The notes below the pieces were generated by a model that ran no database searches, was not told the origin of the DNA, and saw only the letters and a list, made by a program, of their open reading frames with translations. Below, one piece after another: positions 13,188 to 23,914 of a stretch of 64,000 nt of DNA. A program made the position numbers and the translations under genes. Within the stretch, counting starts at the first letter, position 1. Every line of letters begins with the position of its first letter. Origin of the DNA: Helochares maculicollis (Eukaryota; Arthropoda; Insecta; Coleoptera; Hydrophilidae); the NCBI GenBank assembly GCA_033557835.1, contig JAWQRO010000018.1:17308-81307 (forward strand), given 5' to 3'.

Positions 13188-14453
13188 TACGAGGTATGTT
13201 CAAAAAGTATCGCGAATTTTGTGTTTTTTCAAAAATTATTTATTTATTCATAAATATCTATTTTGTACCCTTCAAAGTAATCCCCATGAGATATTACACA
13301 CTTGTGCCAACGTTTTTTCCAATCTTCGAAGCACTTAAAAAAATCATTTTTCTTTATCGAGTTCAGCTCCTCCTTCGATGCCATCTTTATCTCGTCAATA
13401 TTAGCGTAGCGTCGTCCTTTCATGGACCTCTTTAGTTTCGGGAACAAAAAAAAGTCACAGGGGGCCAGATCTGGGGAGTATGGTGGCTGCGGGATCATTA
13501 GTGTGTTGTTTTTGGCCAAAAAGTCGGGCACAAGCAACGATGTGTGAACAGGGGCGTTATCGTGGTGCAAAAGCCAATTTTTGTTCTTCCACAAATCCGG
13601 GCGTTTCTGGCGGATTGCCTCACGCAAATTGCGCATAACTTGCAGATAATATTCCTTATTGACCATTCTACCTTGTCGCAAGAACTCACGATGCACCACG
13701 CCCCTGCAATCGAAGAAAACGGTGAGCAAAACTTTCCCAGTCGACCGAACTTGGCGCGCTTTTTTCGGTCTTGGTTCGTGCGGCTGCTTCCATTGAGATG
13801 ATTGAGCTTTGGTTTCCACGTCATAACCGTAAACCCACAATTCGTCACCAGCTATGACCCTCTGGAGTAAATTTGGGTCGTCGCGGACAGAGTCCAACAG
13901 CTCATTAACAATTTTCATGCGAAGCTGGTTTTGGTCGAAATTGAGCAATTTTGGTACGAATTTAGCGGCGGCACGTCTCATGCCCAAATCATTGATAAAA
14001 ATCGAATGGCACGAGCCAATCGATATATCTAGGTTCTCAGAAACTTCTCTAACGGTGATTCGACGATTGGCCAATACCATTTCCTTCACTTCATCAATTT
14101 TTTCGTCGGTTGTTGAAGTGCTCGGGCGTTCGGCACGCTCTTCGTCGTTCATATCTTCTCGGCCTTCTGAGAACATATTGTACCACCGATAAACATTGCT
14201 TCGGTCCAAGGTAGCTTCTCCGTATGCCACAGTCAACATTCGGAATGCATCCGCGCACTTAATTTCGTTTTTCACACAAAATTTTATACAAGTTGTTTGA
14301 TCCATTTTTTTTTGAATAGGTAAAAATCGAAGACGAGCCAAAAGACGTGCAAGCAAAGCAGCTATCAACAATTAACTGAACATTCAAAATGGCCGAACTT
14401 GTCGGTATAAGTGAGAGACATGAATTCGCGATACTTATTGAACACACCTCGTA
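13188..14453 (-). mobile_element. Mariner DNA transposon, apparently complete
   Basis: The element is 1,266 bp, bounded by inverted terminal repeats that begin TACGAGGT. Left and right repeats agree at 29 of the first 31 positions. It is flanked on each side by the TA dinucleotide expected of a mariner target duplication (13186-13187 and 14454-14455). It encodes one uninterrupted transposase on the minus strand. Near-identical ends and an open frame suggest a comparatively recent insertion, and it lies inside older LINE debris. Confidence 0.93.
13244..14305 (-). CDS. Mariner transposase (DD34D)
   Basis: A 353-residue transposase, close to the usual 340-350 for mariners. It cuts and pastes the element at TA sites. 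The start MDQTTCIKF was chosen because about 22 extra upstream codons are arginine/leucine-rich and fall in the element's leader. An N-terminal helix-turn-helix DNA-binding half (about residues 1-110) is followed by the catalytic triad: Asp in IAGDELWVYGYD, Asp in HHDNAPVH and Asp in LAPCDFF. Exactly 34 residues separate the second and third Asp. No stop or frameshift is seen. Activity is possible but not shown: point changes such as GDEL instead of the common GDES could matter. Confidence 0.9.
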   Translation of the reverse strand: MDQTTCIKFCVKNEIKCADAFRMLTVAYGEATLDRSNVYRWYNMFSEGREDMNDEERAERPSTSTTDEKIDEVKEMVLANRRITVREVSENLDISIGSCHSIFINDLGMRRAAAKFVPKLLNFDQNQLRMKIVNELLDSVRDDPNLLQRVIAGDELWVYGYDVETKAQSSQWKQPHEPRPKKARQVRSTGKVLLTVFFDCRGVVHREFLRQGRMVNKEYYLQVMRNLREAIRQKRPDLWKNKNWLLHHDNAPVHTSLLVPDFLAKNNTLMIPQPPYSPDLAPCDFFLFPKLKRSMKGRRYANIDEIKMASKEELNSIKKNDFFKCFEDWKKRWHKCVISHGDYFEGYKIDIYE

Positions 14454-14553
14454 TACTGTATCACGGAGATACATATAACGGAACAACTAGAAGAGTAGGG
14501 CTCTTGATAACCAAAAATATTAAGCAGCACTTGCTTTAAGTATTCAATGTCTT

Positions 14554-14632
14554 AATAGTCTATCTTACCATTCAAATAGTCTATCTTACCATCCAAATAG
14601 TCTATCTTACCATCCAAATAGTCTATCTTGCT
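14554..14632. repeat. Short tandem repeat, 21-bp unit
   Basis: About 3.7 copies of a 21-bp unit, AATAGTCTATCTTACCATCC followed by A, nearly identical from copy to copy. It lies in the LINE debris just right of the mariner. Confidence 0.85.
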
Positions 14633-15479
14633 CTGAAAATAAAAAGGAGTCATTCAAATCTATACTCCAACAAATAGCTAGTCTGATGAAGATGGAAAGC
14701 TCCGTGAGGAGGTAAATCAAGCTTTAGGTAAGGCTTACTACGGTACATTATGCAGCTTTGTACGGCATGACCATTTAGAAGGATGGTTTGCATACAAAGA
14801 ACTTCTAAAGAGGGTAAAATCATCCCACCCATTATATTGGCGTATAGAACTGCCTCCTTAGAGGCGGCACCATAACATTGCCATACTATCACCCGTCGAG
14901 CATCAAGTAGAAGTAAGGGTCGAAGGTTTTGAGGCCACAGATAGAAAGAGAGCTACTATGGAAAAGCTCCTTGATTTTTGAAGCAGAAACTGAAACGCCC
15001 GCGGGTAAAAGCCTATGGACCAGTGAGAGAGTAAATACTGTAGGCTGGCATATTTTAGGCTACAACTCCTAGCGGGGCACGGATCCTTCCGCAGCTACAC
15101 AAAGAGACGACGAACAGATCTAACCGAAAACAGCGTGTATTGCAACAATCCGAATAACGCTGAGATACCGCATGCGTATGCAATCGATGAGAGTGTTCGA
15201 GAAGGATTCTGGAAACCGGTCTCAGCTGCGATCAGGCTTCCAGAAATATGACAAGACTGATTACTTCTAATAAGGAAAATAGGTATCACATAGTGTATAG
15301 TCGTATCTTATTGAAATCGTGAGGAAAAATGAGGAAAACGAGCGCTACAAGCAGAGAGAAGAGGCAACTCAGCAAGCCGAAAAGAAGCAGACAAGATGTG
15401 GCGGTATTGCATCAATTAATATAATCAAAAGCCAAAACGAAGTATGACAACACAAAAAAAAATAAATAAACGAAAACTC

Positions 15480-17780
15480 CGTTTCGCTTGAATAAAAACA
15501 GGGAGAGGGTGGAAGTAAAGGGGAAGAACAGTCAGCTAGAACAGAAAAAGCTAGAAAACACCCCTAGACAACAGCAGCTCAGTGAAGCAGGGAAAGGTCG
15601 AACTCATCACCAATTTGAGAAACCGAGCTCATCTCGGACTGCTTCAAGACATCAAAAAGCAAGTAATAGTAGACCTAATACGAACATACAAAAATATAGT
15701 GTCATAGTCACTTGATAATCGATCACTCGAAGTCTTGGCCCTCGTGCTATTTGCATGCTCGATCCTATAAATACAAAAAGATTCAATAAAAGGGAATACC
15801 AATGGAACGAAAAAACAGAAAAATAGGAATAAAATAAAAAATAAAAATAGATCATATCACAAAAAACATAAATTGGTGGTGTCAAAACTATCTGAATGGA
15901 TAATTGCGCAGATTGAAAACTGGATGACTTTGCAATTGCAAACAATCCAGGAACACCTCCGAAGCGAGTTAGTAGTTCTAACAAGTAGAAGAAATACAAC
16001 CAAAATCGTTAATGTTCTAAACAGATTTAACACTACTGTTGATCACAAAATTATCAGAGCTAAAATTCAGACAAATATGTGCCGGAAAGAAGAAATCTCA
16101 AATGAAGACCATTAGAGTTACTAAAAATGCAAAATATGGCAAATCATGTGGAAAGATTCCAGATAATATTGCACTCCAAATTAAAGTGGTTAACAAATCC
16201 CATTAAACATTTTATGAAGATCATCCAAGAACCTACAGTAAAGAAAGGTCATGCGTCTAAATCATCTGGTAAGAAGGGGACAGATAATACTAGGAATTTA
16301 ATGCAGCAACGAAAAGAAGCAAAGCAATTATGGCAGAATGAGCCACATTGAATCCCGTAGAGTTATGCAACACCATCAGAAAGCAAATTAAATTAGATAT
16401 GGAGAAGCTTCAGTGTAAGTTTTGTATTAGTATATCACAAACAGATGCTCAAAACCAGAGCATTTCTGAGAAAATCTCTACAAATAACCGCAAGTTGACC
16501 GTTCCTATACTAATACCAAGTCTAGCGAAGACCTATCAGTAACACTAAATACTGATGTAGCAATTACTCCATAAAACAGGGAAAAATGTTTGATCAGAGG
16601 GACATGACGGAATAACAACGGAGCTTCTCAAATTAACGGGAAACCCAACAGTTACTTGTGTAGCAGAAATTTACACTGTTTGTATCCGCAATAGGGAGTT
16701 CACACAACACTGGACCAAAGCAATTATAATACTAATCTATAGATCACGTTCAAACTATTATAGCACGAATCAGCAGAACCAAAGAACTTATTTTGCCACT
16801 ATCAGTGGTTTCATTGACCTCAAACATGCCTTTCACTTAGCCCTTCTTCTGGTTATAATAGCAGTCCGAACAATGCAAGACATAGCATAGACATAAGTGA
16901 CACCTCATAAACCAACCAGGGTGATTTCAATAGAAAGTAGTATGTTAAGAAGACCTGATCTCTTCTCAGCTATTTATTACCACATTGAAGTTTTTAGCAC
17001 AAGCAATAGAAGACTAAAAATAAGTGGTAAGGGACTCAACAAATTTTGAACCGCAGATCTTAAAGCGAATAGTCCAAACAAATTACAAAATCTAGTCGAA
17101 GACCGCCTGCTAATCAAAAAGTACTGTTCGATGACTTTACACCAGTTATAGACATCACCATGATTGAATAAATATTGGAACATATTGACGAATACATGTA
17201 GTTAGAATAATCATACCACGTTTCAAGGTTGCTGCTCCCAGATGATATAAACTGGCTTGAAGAACATGCGGTAAAAATTCTACAATATCCAAATGCACAG
17301 AGCCTCTGCATCTAAAAACGAAACCCTTTGATCAATATATCTTCCCAATACTAACATATGGCTGTAATATTTTTAATGTAAATGTAGTCACACAAAAGCT
17401 TCTCACTCCCCAAAAAAATGTGGAAAGAATCATGATAGAATTATCGAAGCAAGATAGAAAATGACTGGAAAAGAAACGGAATAAAAATGACTGACATCAT
17501 CAATAGAATAAAGTCACTAAAATGGTAATGACCTGGACATTCTAAAGACATTAAAAAATGTAAGAAACGACTTGGTTTTGAATAGAAAACAACAGCAACA
17601 CTTGGATAATCCTAGGAGACATATAATTAGCAAGATAAAACTATCGCCGGGAATCGGACATTCTCCATTAAAACGCTAATAAATTAGCTCTGGAGTTAAT
17701 AAAACTTAAGATACAAAAAAGAAGACATATATACTATTTAAACCACACAAAATAAGAAAAAAAATGAAAATGGAATATTG
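15480..17780 (+). mobile_element. Decayed RTE-like LINE (reverse transcriptase)
   Basis: Broken plus-strand reverse transcriptase. Around 17330-17445 the frame reads IFPILTYGCNIFNVNV and then QKNVERIMIELS. This closely resembles the well-known RTE/BovB-type C-terminal block (VLPVLTYGSETW ... RAMERAMLGISL). Just after it, KMTDIINRIKSLKW matches the K-T-D-V-I...KLKW segment. Upstream, at about 16570-16740, are pieces of the finger region (DGITTELLK-like, then HWTKAIIILIYR). Stops and shifts occur every few dozen codons, so the copy is dead. The RTE-like assignment rests on these motifs only. Confidence 0.6.
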
Positions 17781-18054
17781 GGTAATGGGTGTGGATGTGA
17801 CTACTCAAGCCATGTTAATTTAATTACACTGCCAACCCGATACTAGCCCTAAGTTGTGAAATGATTTTATACTCTTAGCCGACTAATTCTATAAATTATT
17901 ATTACAAAGGTTTCCCTCGAAAATAAAGAAATAAACATGTGTCTACAAAATTCTAGCATATTTATAAAGGACTAAGAAGAATTTTAATAGCTGTTAGCAA
18001 ATATGTCACTTCTGAAGCATTGTAAGAGTACGGAAAAATTCTACATTGTAGAAA
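17781..18054. other. Upstream region of the plus-strand DUF229 gene
   Basis: Short AT-rich interval between LINE debris and the first DUF229 exon. The promoter of copy 5 must lie here or in the LINE debris. No clear core promoter motif was picked out. Confidence 0.3.
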
Positions 18055-20078
18055 ATGGAAGGTTTCTACAAAGCATTGAAATGGAAAATTCTAAAATTTA
18101 TAGTAGGTACCAACTGACAACTATTTTTATACAAAACAATTTATTCTAGGAGCTTTCTTGAGCACATAGACCAACTTCATATTTTTTCCTGTTTTAGATT
18201 CTTGCAACCACATTTCTGATCATCCTATTGACTTACATTTCTCCAGCGGTATATCAAAGGACAGTAAATTTTCCAGACAGCCACATAATTAATGACTCGC
18301 AGAGTGTAGAAATAACTGACCCGATGAAAGGGTTCATTATTAAAACAGAAGGATGTCGCATACCTGATATGAATTTAATGAACATATCCATGGAAGTGTT
18401 CGTTAAAAAAGAATCCAAAATAGTTTGCAATTCAATCAAACCATATTTAGTAGATTCGAATTTAACTTCCATTTTCAGAGTACCATCCGCAGCATATGAA
18501 CTAAACCAGAGTCAAGTTCACTGCTGTTATAGGGTTGTTTGGCGGCAAAATCCAAAAGGGAAAGAGACTAACAAATTAAATGCTAATTTTGGTCCTTGCA
18601 TACCATTTGACCAAGCAGCTAACATTAATGATGAATACATTCAAGTCATTTGTAAAGTAAAGCGTAAACCAATATATCAAGATTTTTTCAGTTTTGTACC
18701 ACCTAAGACAGCACCTATACCAAAATGGGATGACATTCCAATGAATGTTTTAATAATAGGGATAGATAGCCTATCCCGGTCAAACCTCATAAGGCAAATG
18801 CCCAAAACTTACAATTTTTTACAACGGACGAACTCATTCGATTTTAAAGGCTTCAACAAAGTGGGAGACAACACATTTCCCAATTTAATAGCAGCCTTAG
18901 TGGGATTAACAGAAGATCAGCTGGAAGCAACATGTTGGAATATCAGTAAATATTTTGATTCCTGTCCTTTCATTTGGAACGATTATAAGAAACAGGGCTT
19001 TATAACTAGCTATGGTGAAGATGCCACCGCCATAAGTACATTCAATCTTTTCAAATTTGGTTTTCAGCAGCAACCAACTGACTATTACTGGACGTTTTTT
19101 AATCAAATTGCAAACAAATACGTGGGTAACACAAACGAAAACGATATTAACTTATGCTTGGGAAAGCGATACCAATACAAAACTCAAATTGACTACATAT
19201 ACGCATTTGTAAAAAGATTGCATTTTTACAATAGGCAGTTCTTTGGATTTTTCTGGAGCAATAGCATCTCCCATAATACATTCAATCGTCCCCAATTGGC
19301 CGATTTGGACTATTATAATTTACTGAACGATCTCCACTCGAACGGATATTTAGAAAACACAGCTTTATTTATAATGAGTGACCACGGGACGCGATGTGGC
19401 GATTTTCGTCAAACGTATCAGGGAAAACTCGAGGATAGATTGCCCATGCTTTTCATGTCGTTTCCAAGATGGTATCAAAATCAATTCCCGGATTTAATGG
19501 AAAATTTGATTGGAAACACCATGAAATTAGTCACTCCATTTGATATTTACGAAACATTAAAGGATTTGATTCAGCCTTATTCAATTAACCACCCAGTTGT
19601 AAACGGGGAGGTAAAAAAAATGTACAGCCTTTTTGAAAAAATTCCGCAGAAAAGAAATTGTGAGAGTGCTGGAATTTATCTGCATTGGTGTGCATGCCAA
19701 AGTAGTGAACCAGTGCCTATTAGAAGTAGAATGGTCAAATGGGGAGCCATTTTTACATTGCAAGATATAAATAAGCAATTGATGGATTATCCTTTATGTG
19801 CAGAGTTGACTTTAGATAAAGTTGTTAATGCCAGTGTTTTGACGCATTATCACAAGTCGGGAATTGGTAGTTTTATGTTTGATGATTATGTTATAACCTT
19901 TAGAACGAAGCCGAACTGGGCTCTGTTCGAAGTAACTATTAGGATTCTTGAACTTCAGAGGCTTGCTTACGAGTATGAAGTAATAGGCATCAGTCGTTTA
20001 AATTTGTACGGTGAGCAAAGTAAATGCATTTCAAATTATAAGATGAAGCTGTTTTGCTTTTGTAAAGAGTTTCTTTAG
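18055..20078 (+). CDS. DUF229 family protein, copy 5 (plus strand)
   Basis: Two exons, 642 residues. Exon 1 is 18055-18102, encoding MEGFYKALKWKILKFI with donor GTAGGT. Exon 2 is 18198-20078, phase 0 after acceptor TGTTTTAG; the intron is only 95 bp, against 280-720 bp in the minus-strand copies. The hydrophobic anchor ILATTFLIILLTYI opens exon 2. Putative active-site motifs are complete: GIDSLSR (about residue 205), SISHNTFN (about 374), MSDHGTRCGDF (about 410). It is inverted relative to copies 1-3 and separated from them by the transposon nest, so an inversion or an inverted duplication is implied. Reaction and substrate are unknown. Confidence 0.87.
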
Positions 20079-20334
20079 AATTAAAATATATAAAAAATTC
20101 ACACTTCATAATTGGATTTAATGTTTAATGCCTGGTCACTTGCAGTACTGTAGCTAAATACTGGCAGTTGAGATTAAGATTGTTACATTTGTGAGCTGGG
20201 TAGGCCCTGCACACATTGATCATAGTACAAAGTTATAGTCAACACTAAATTAAAATTAAAATTATCCTGCTTCTAAATTCTTTTTCCTGTTGCCTTTTGG
20301 TTCCTATTTACAATGCTCAATCTCTGCAATGTAT
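20079..20334. other. 3' flank of DUF229 copy 5
   Basis: Presumed 3' untranslated and intergenic sequence; AT-rich, with no recognisable gene. Confidence 0.3.
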
Positions 20335-20803
20335 TGTAACGATTCCGGATAGTACTTCTAGGAACGAAATACAGCCGTTGTTACTCCGTTGAGGACCTAT
20401 AATAAATCTCGGACGGATATTTATTAGTTAGCGAATCACCAGAATATTTGGAGTACTGGCTAAAGTTCCCTAGCTCCTAGAAATAGCTACAAGAAAAACT
20501 CCCGCCAATGGATGCGCTTTAACCGCCATCGTAACAATCACTTACCAAAGATCAGGAAACCATCTCTTTTTAAGGAGGGAGTATGCAGACCAGCAGGTTA
20601 AACTCGGTTCGATTCTCTGGCCAAGAAGGTCAGTAGAGCATCTGAACTGATGTAAAAGAATTAAATAAATAATATAAATAGTAAATAAGTGAACATAAAT
20701 ATTGTACATAGATAATTCGTATTTAGAAAATAAATTAAGGCAACAAATATGCGACATTTTTGTGGTCGAATAATAAAGAATCCCAGGTTGCAAAATCGTA
20801 ACA
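20335..20803. mobile_element. Solo LTR (Ty3/gypsy-like)
   Basis: A 469-bp block beginning TGTAACGATT and ending AATCGTAACA. It has the TG...CA ends of an LTR, whose terminal bases form a short imperfect inverted repeat. It is flanked by the same 4 bp, GTAT, on both sides (20331-20334 and 20804-20807). No retroelement coding sequence adjoins it, so it is a solo LTR left by recombination. A second block of nearly the same length and similar inner text lies at 53929-54396. Confidence 0.75.
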
Positions 20804-20807
20804 GTAT

Positions 20808-21259
20808 GTTGTCAAACCACCTTTCGCGAAGGCTTATCATTCTTCTCTTTTCAACTGATTTTCTGTTGAAAACTATCGTAGATATTCTATCTATGCATAT
20901 CGCTTAGTCACTCAATTCATTGCATCTGAGCAGCTACTGATATTTTCAGCTCCTTGTTGATACTCTCTATTTCATTATTTGTTCTTAGTGACCATCCATT
21001 TTCTATATTTACTCCACAACATTTTTTCGCCCATTATTTTAGTTTCTCTTACTTTTCGTTCTTTAAAACCAACGTAACGCATGAATACATATTTACAGCC
21101 TTCATCTTGTATATTTATTCTTTAACTTCTATTTCAATGCTTCTATTCTTTTACAACTACAACTTTGCACTTCTGTTTATAATGCTTACTTATATTGTTC
21201 TGTATATCATCATCATATATATTATTAGGTGGCTAATTAAGAACTTTGTAGGAGTCAAA
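20808..21259. other. Intergenic, no gene seen
   Basis: AT-rich sequence. A 111-codon hydrophobic plus-strand frame at 20954-21289 shows no family features and has the composition of chance AT-rich translation. Confidence 0.35.
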
Positions 21260-21900
21260 GTTGATATATATGGAGTTAACAAAGTATGAAACCATATTAT
21301 CTACACACTTTTGCCATTTAAGCGTAGGTTGGTTAGTTTTACATTGTCGTAATCAGTGAGGACTAGTTCTAGTGTGTATGGATGATGATGAAGAATCTCC
21401 ATTCCCACAATTTTGCCAGAATAATTTGCATAGTGTATGTAGTCTAACATTATCAAACAGCAAAATAGAAGTAGATCTGTTGACAAACTTATATTATTTT
21501 TTTTAAGCTTTTTTTGTATCGTTTCGTCGAGTTGATTGCAGTATATTTCTGCTGTGACTGATTAATCCAGTTTCATGAGGCTATAATAAATTACACCTGC
21601 GCCAAAGCATCAAACATTGTCAATTCCTATTGATAAATATTATTATAAACTTTCCAACATGAGTGACGATTCGATTCAAGAATATTTTTGACGGGAAAGC
21701 AACTTATAACAACCATCTAAACGCTTTTGCTTCGATTTTTCATTCGGTTGTTGTAGAACATATTTAACCAACTTTTTCACTTTACTGATTTGAGCTAAAT
21801 GAGTTAATATTATTTGCTTGCTAATACCAAATTTGAACGATAACACATTGGTAATCATAGATATGTCAAACTCAAGTGTGATCTTTAGTTCGTCATTATA
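21260..21900 (-). mobile_element. Decayed mariner transposase relic (minus strand)
   Basis: Minus-strand remnants in order: LSFKFGISKQIILTHLAQ and KVKKLVKYVL (second helix-turn-helix and linker), LSRQKYS then NRIVT (before the first Asp), a KPHET-like 'PGET' block, ILLFDNVRLH (second Asp region), and MEILHHHPYTLELVLTDY (third Asp region). It ends KWQKCVD, typical of the mariner C-terminus. Frame changes between blocks show that it is dead. The block order and endings suggest an irritans/SETMAR-type mariner, distinct from the other three copies in the window. Confidence 0.6.
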
Positions 21901-22600
21901 GATTTGATTCTGGTCTGCATAATAACACTAGACCTAACTGCACTATTAATATTTCGTAGTTCCATATAAGAACTTATATTTTATAATAGTGCAAATTTGC
22001 ATCCATTCCACTTGCAACAAAATTAATTTTTAATAATAATTGCTTTTTAATATTTCTTACAGCTTAGAATAATTTCTTCGCATAGGTGAAATATATAACT
22101 TCCTAACAAAAAAGAGAATTGTTAAATATCAAACTTGTCAAGCAATCAATAATTGAAATTAGTAAAATTGTTAACTACAAATTACATCCTTAATAACCTG
22201 CAATTTTGCTCCTGTTAAATTAGACTATACAATAATTTTTGTAACATTTATTATTGTTCTGATGGTTGTCATTCACTGTTTATTTTCGCTAATGTAATAT
22301 CAGCAAATGTTATTCATTAGTGTTGTTCATTATTAGTTTCTCAGTCTATTCTATATGTTGTAATTTTCATTTTTACTCACTAACACATCCGGCCTTGCAT
22401 TTCTACCTTTCTCTCTGTTTTTGCACTGTTCATGGCATTAGCTTTTTGCTATTTCCTTGCATACTTTTTTTATCGTATTTCCATTTCTTGGTCAACTCAC
22501 TTTAATGTAACTTTGTTTAACTTAAACATTGTCTATTTGGTTTATTGGTTTTTTAACAGTAAATTGTTTCTTTATGGACATTCTATCATCTAAATTAGGT
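21901..22600. other. Intergenic, no gene seen
   Basis: Strongly T-rich on the plus strand, with no supported gene. It may be more LINE debris on the minus strand, but no motif was convincing. Confidence 0.3.
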
Positions 22601-23110
22601 ACTTTGCACCATATTTCTCTACATCTCAAACCATACTAATGTCTTTTGTGGTTGGGTGTTAATCATTTTTATCCTCTGTGGTTTTTATGCACCATCATTT
22701 TCTTCTTTTGTATTGCAATCTCTAACAATTTCTTTCAGGTCATGCATTTTTCATATTTCATGTTAAACTGTTCAAGGATTTTTATTATCTCTAATTTCTC
22801 CTATAGGTAAATCCACATTTAATATTGATATTTTTCTTTTATTCTTAAGGAACACAACCTGCTTAATATGGGGTATAATGCTATGACCCTCATTACTATT
22901 TGTTTACTACATCTTGTTACAAACATTCTGTCCTGTCCACGTCTCACATATTAATAATCATAATTTCTATTTGACAATGTTTTGTTTCTTGCATTGCCAG
23001 TATTTGCTCTTTACATTTTACCATTTCCTTTACCAATTGTGCTAACTTTCCCACCTCATTTGTAACGGCACCCCACTGTTATTTTTCGGGATTCACTTTT
23101 CACAAGCTTG
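22600..23110 (-). mobile_element. Decayed LINE endonuclease fragment
   Basis: On the minus strand near 23065-22960 the text reads GGKVSTIGKGN with an overlapping frame giving QLVKEMVKCKEQILAMQETK. This resembles the start of the LINE apurinic-like endonuclease (G.L..L.EE...Y..DI.AIQETKW). Near 22915-22830 is IALYPILSRLCSLRIKEK, resembling the later R.C.LRI strand of the same domain. Frames are broken and no reverse transcriptase follows. Confidence 0.4.
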
Positions 23111-23914
23111 TTCAAAATGTCACTCTACTTCTAATGTTGACCTTAGATTGCTCATTGATTTTGGCATAATAGTACTTAAACACAACCAACATGCCCTCCC
23201 AACATTGGTAATAGCTCTACTATTAGTTCAACTCTGAGAATAGATGGACTCTATATCACGCATATATAAAATATTTGAGAAATCTATGCAAATCAAATAC
23301 GTATTTGTAGGAGTGATGGGTGATATTCAAGATGATTAAATTTTAATATAAAATTAATATATTCATAAATGAGATATACAAATATTTACAAACTCAAGGT
23401 AAACATCATCTTATCACAGACAAATATTTAAACACTTAAAACTAACCCCTTCAGCATTTTGCAAAAATATACAGACAAGTTAATTTAAAACTAATTGCTC
23501 ATTATTTATAACCAAACTAAAAATCATATATTAACATGATACTAAAAAACTCACCCAAATCATAGGCAGCTTCATAAATTGTCATAATTTAAAAAACAAA
23601 TTATCTATGGTAAATCTAACACCTGGTTGTACCTACCTAAGTTCTACTGGAACATCTAACCTAAAGCATGATTCACTGATTACTTTTATCCTGAATTAGT
23701 TTAGAGTTCCCCAATTAAATATGATACAACCGGACATAATCATATTGTTTACATGTTTTAATTACAGGGCAGTGCAATAAACTCAAATGAGTCAAAATAA
23801 TCACCTAAAAATCAAGCAGCTATTCCTAAAGGAAACACTGCTGAAAAAAAATCCATCAAATATTACTACTATACAATTTGTACCAAAGGAGCTAATGAAT
23901 ATAAAGTAAGCAAC
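23111..23914. other. 3' flank of Set2
   Basis: AT-rich downstream region of Set2. It presumably includes its 3' untranslated region; no other gene was seen. Confidence 0.35.

Larger units (their letters stand above)
12750..15450 (+). mobile_element. Decayed LINE pieces interrupted by a mariner
   Basis: Plus-strand scraps of non-LTR retrotransposon proteins. Left of the mariner (about 13090-13187) is a KELDIEV-like piece. Right of it (about 14458-14530) the frame reads YHGDTYNGTTRRVGLLI, then at about 14665-14710 TPTNS..DEDG..REEVNQAL. These resemble the apurinic endonuclease domain (YSG..., RGVGLLLSK, YAPT...FYEEL). At about 15056-15200 a LLAGHGSFRSYTKRR peptide resembles the C-terminal LTGHGCF.YL motif of R1/Jockey-like LINEs, so more than one LINE type may be fused here. 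All frames are heavily broken. Confidence 0.45.

Noticed and set aside
13498..14192. Extra frames overlapping the mariner
   Set aside because: Other-frame shadows of the transposase.
18003..18022. Alternative first exon for DUF229 copy 5 (ATGTCACTTCTGAAG then GTAAGA)
   Set aside because: Good donor, but the phase does not fit the phase-0 second exon, while 18055-18102 fits exactly.
20954..21289. 111-codon hydrophobic plus-strand frame
   Set aside because: No signal, motif or splice context; typical of T-rich sequence.
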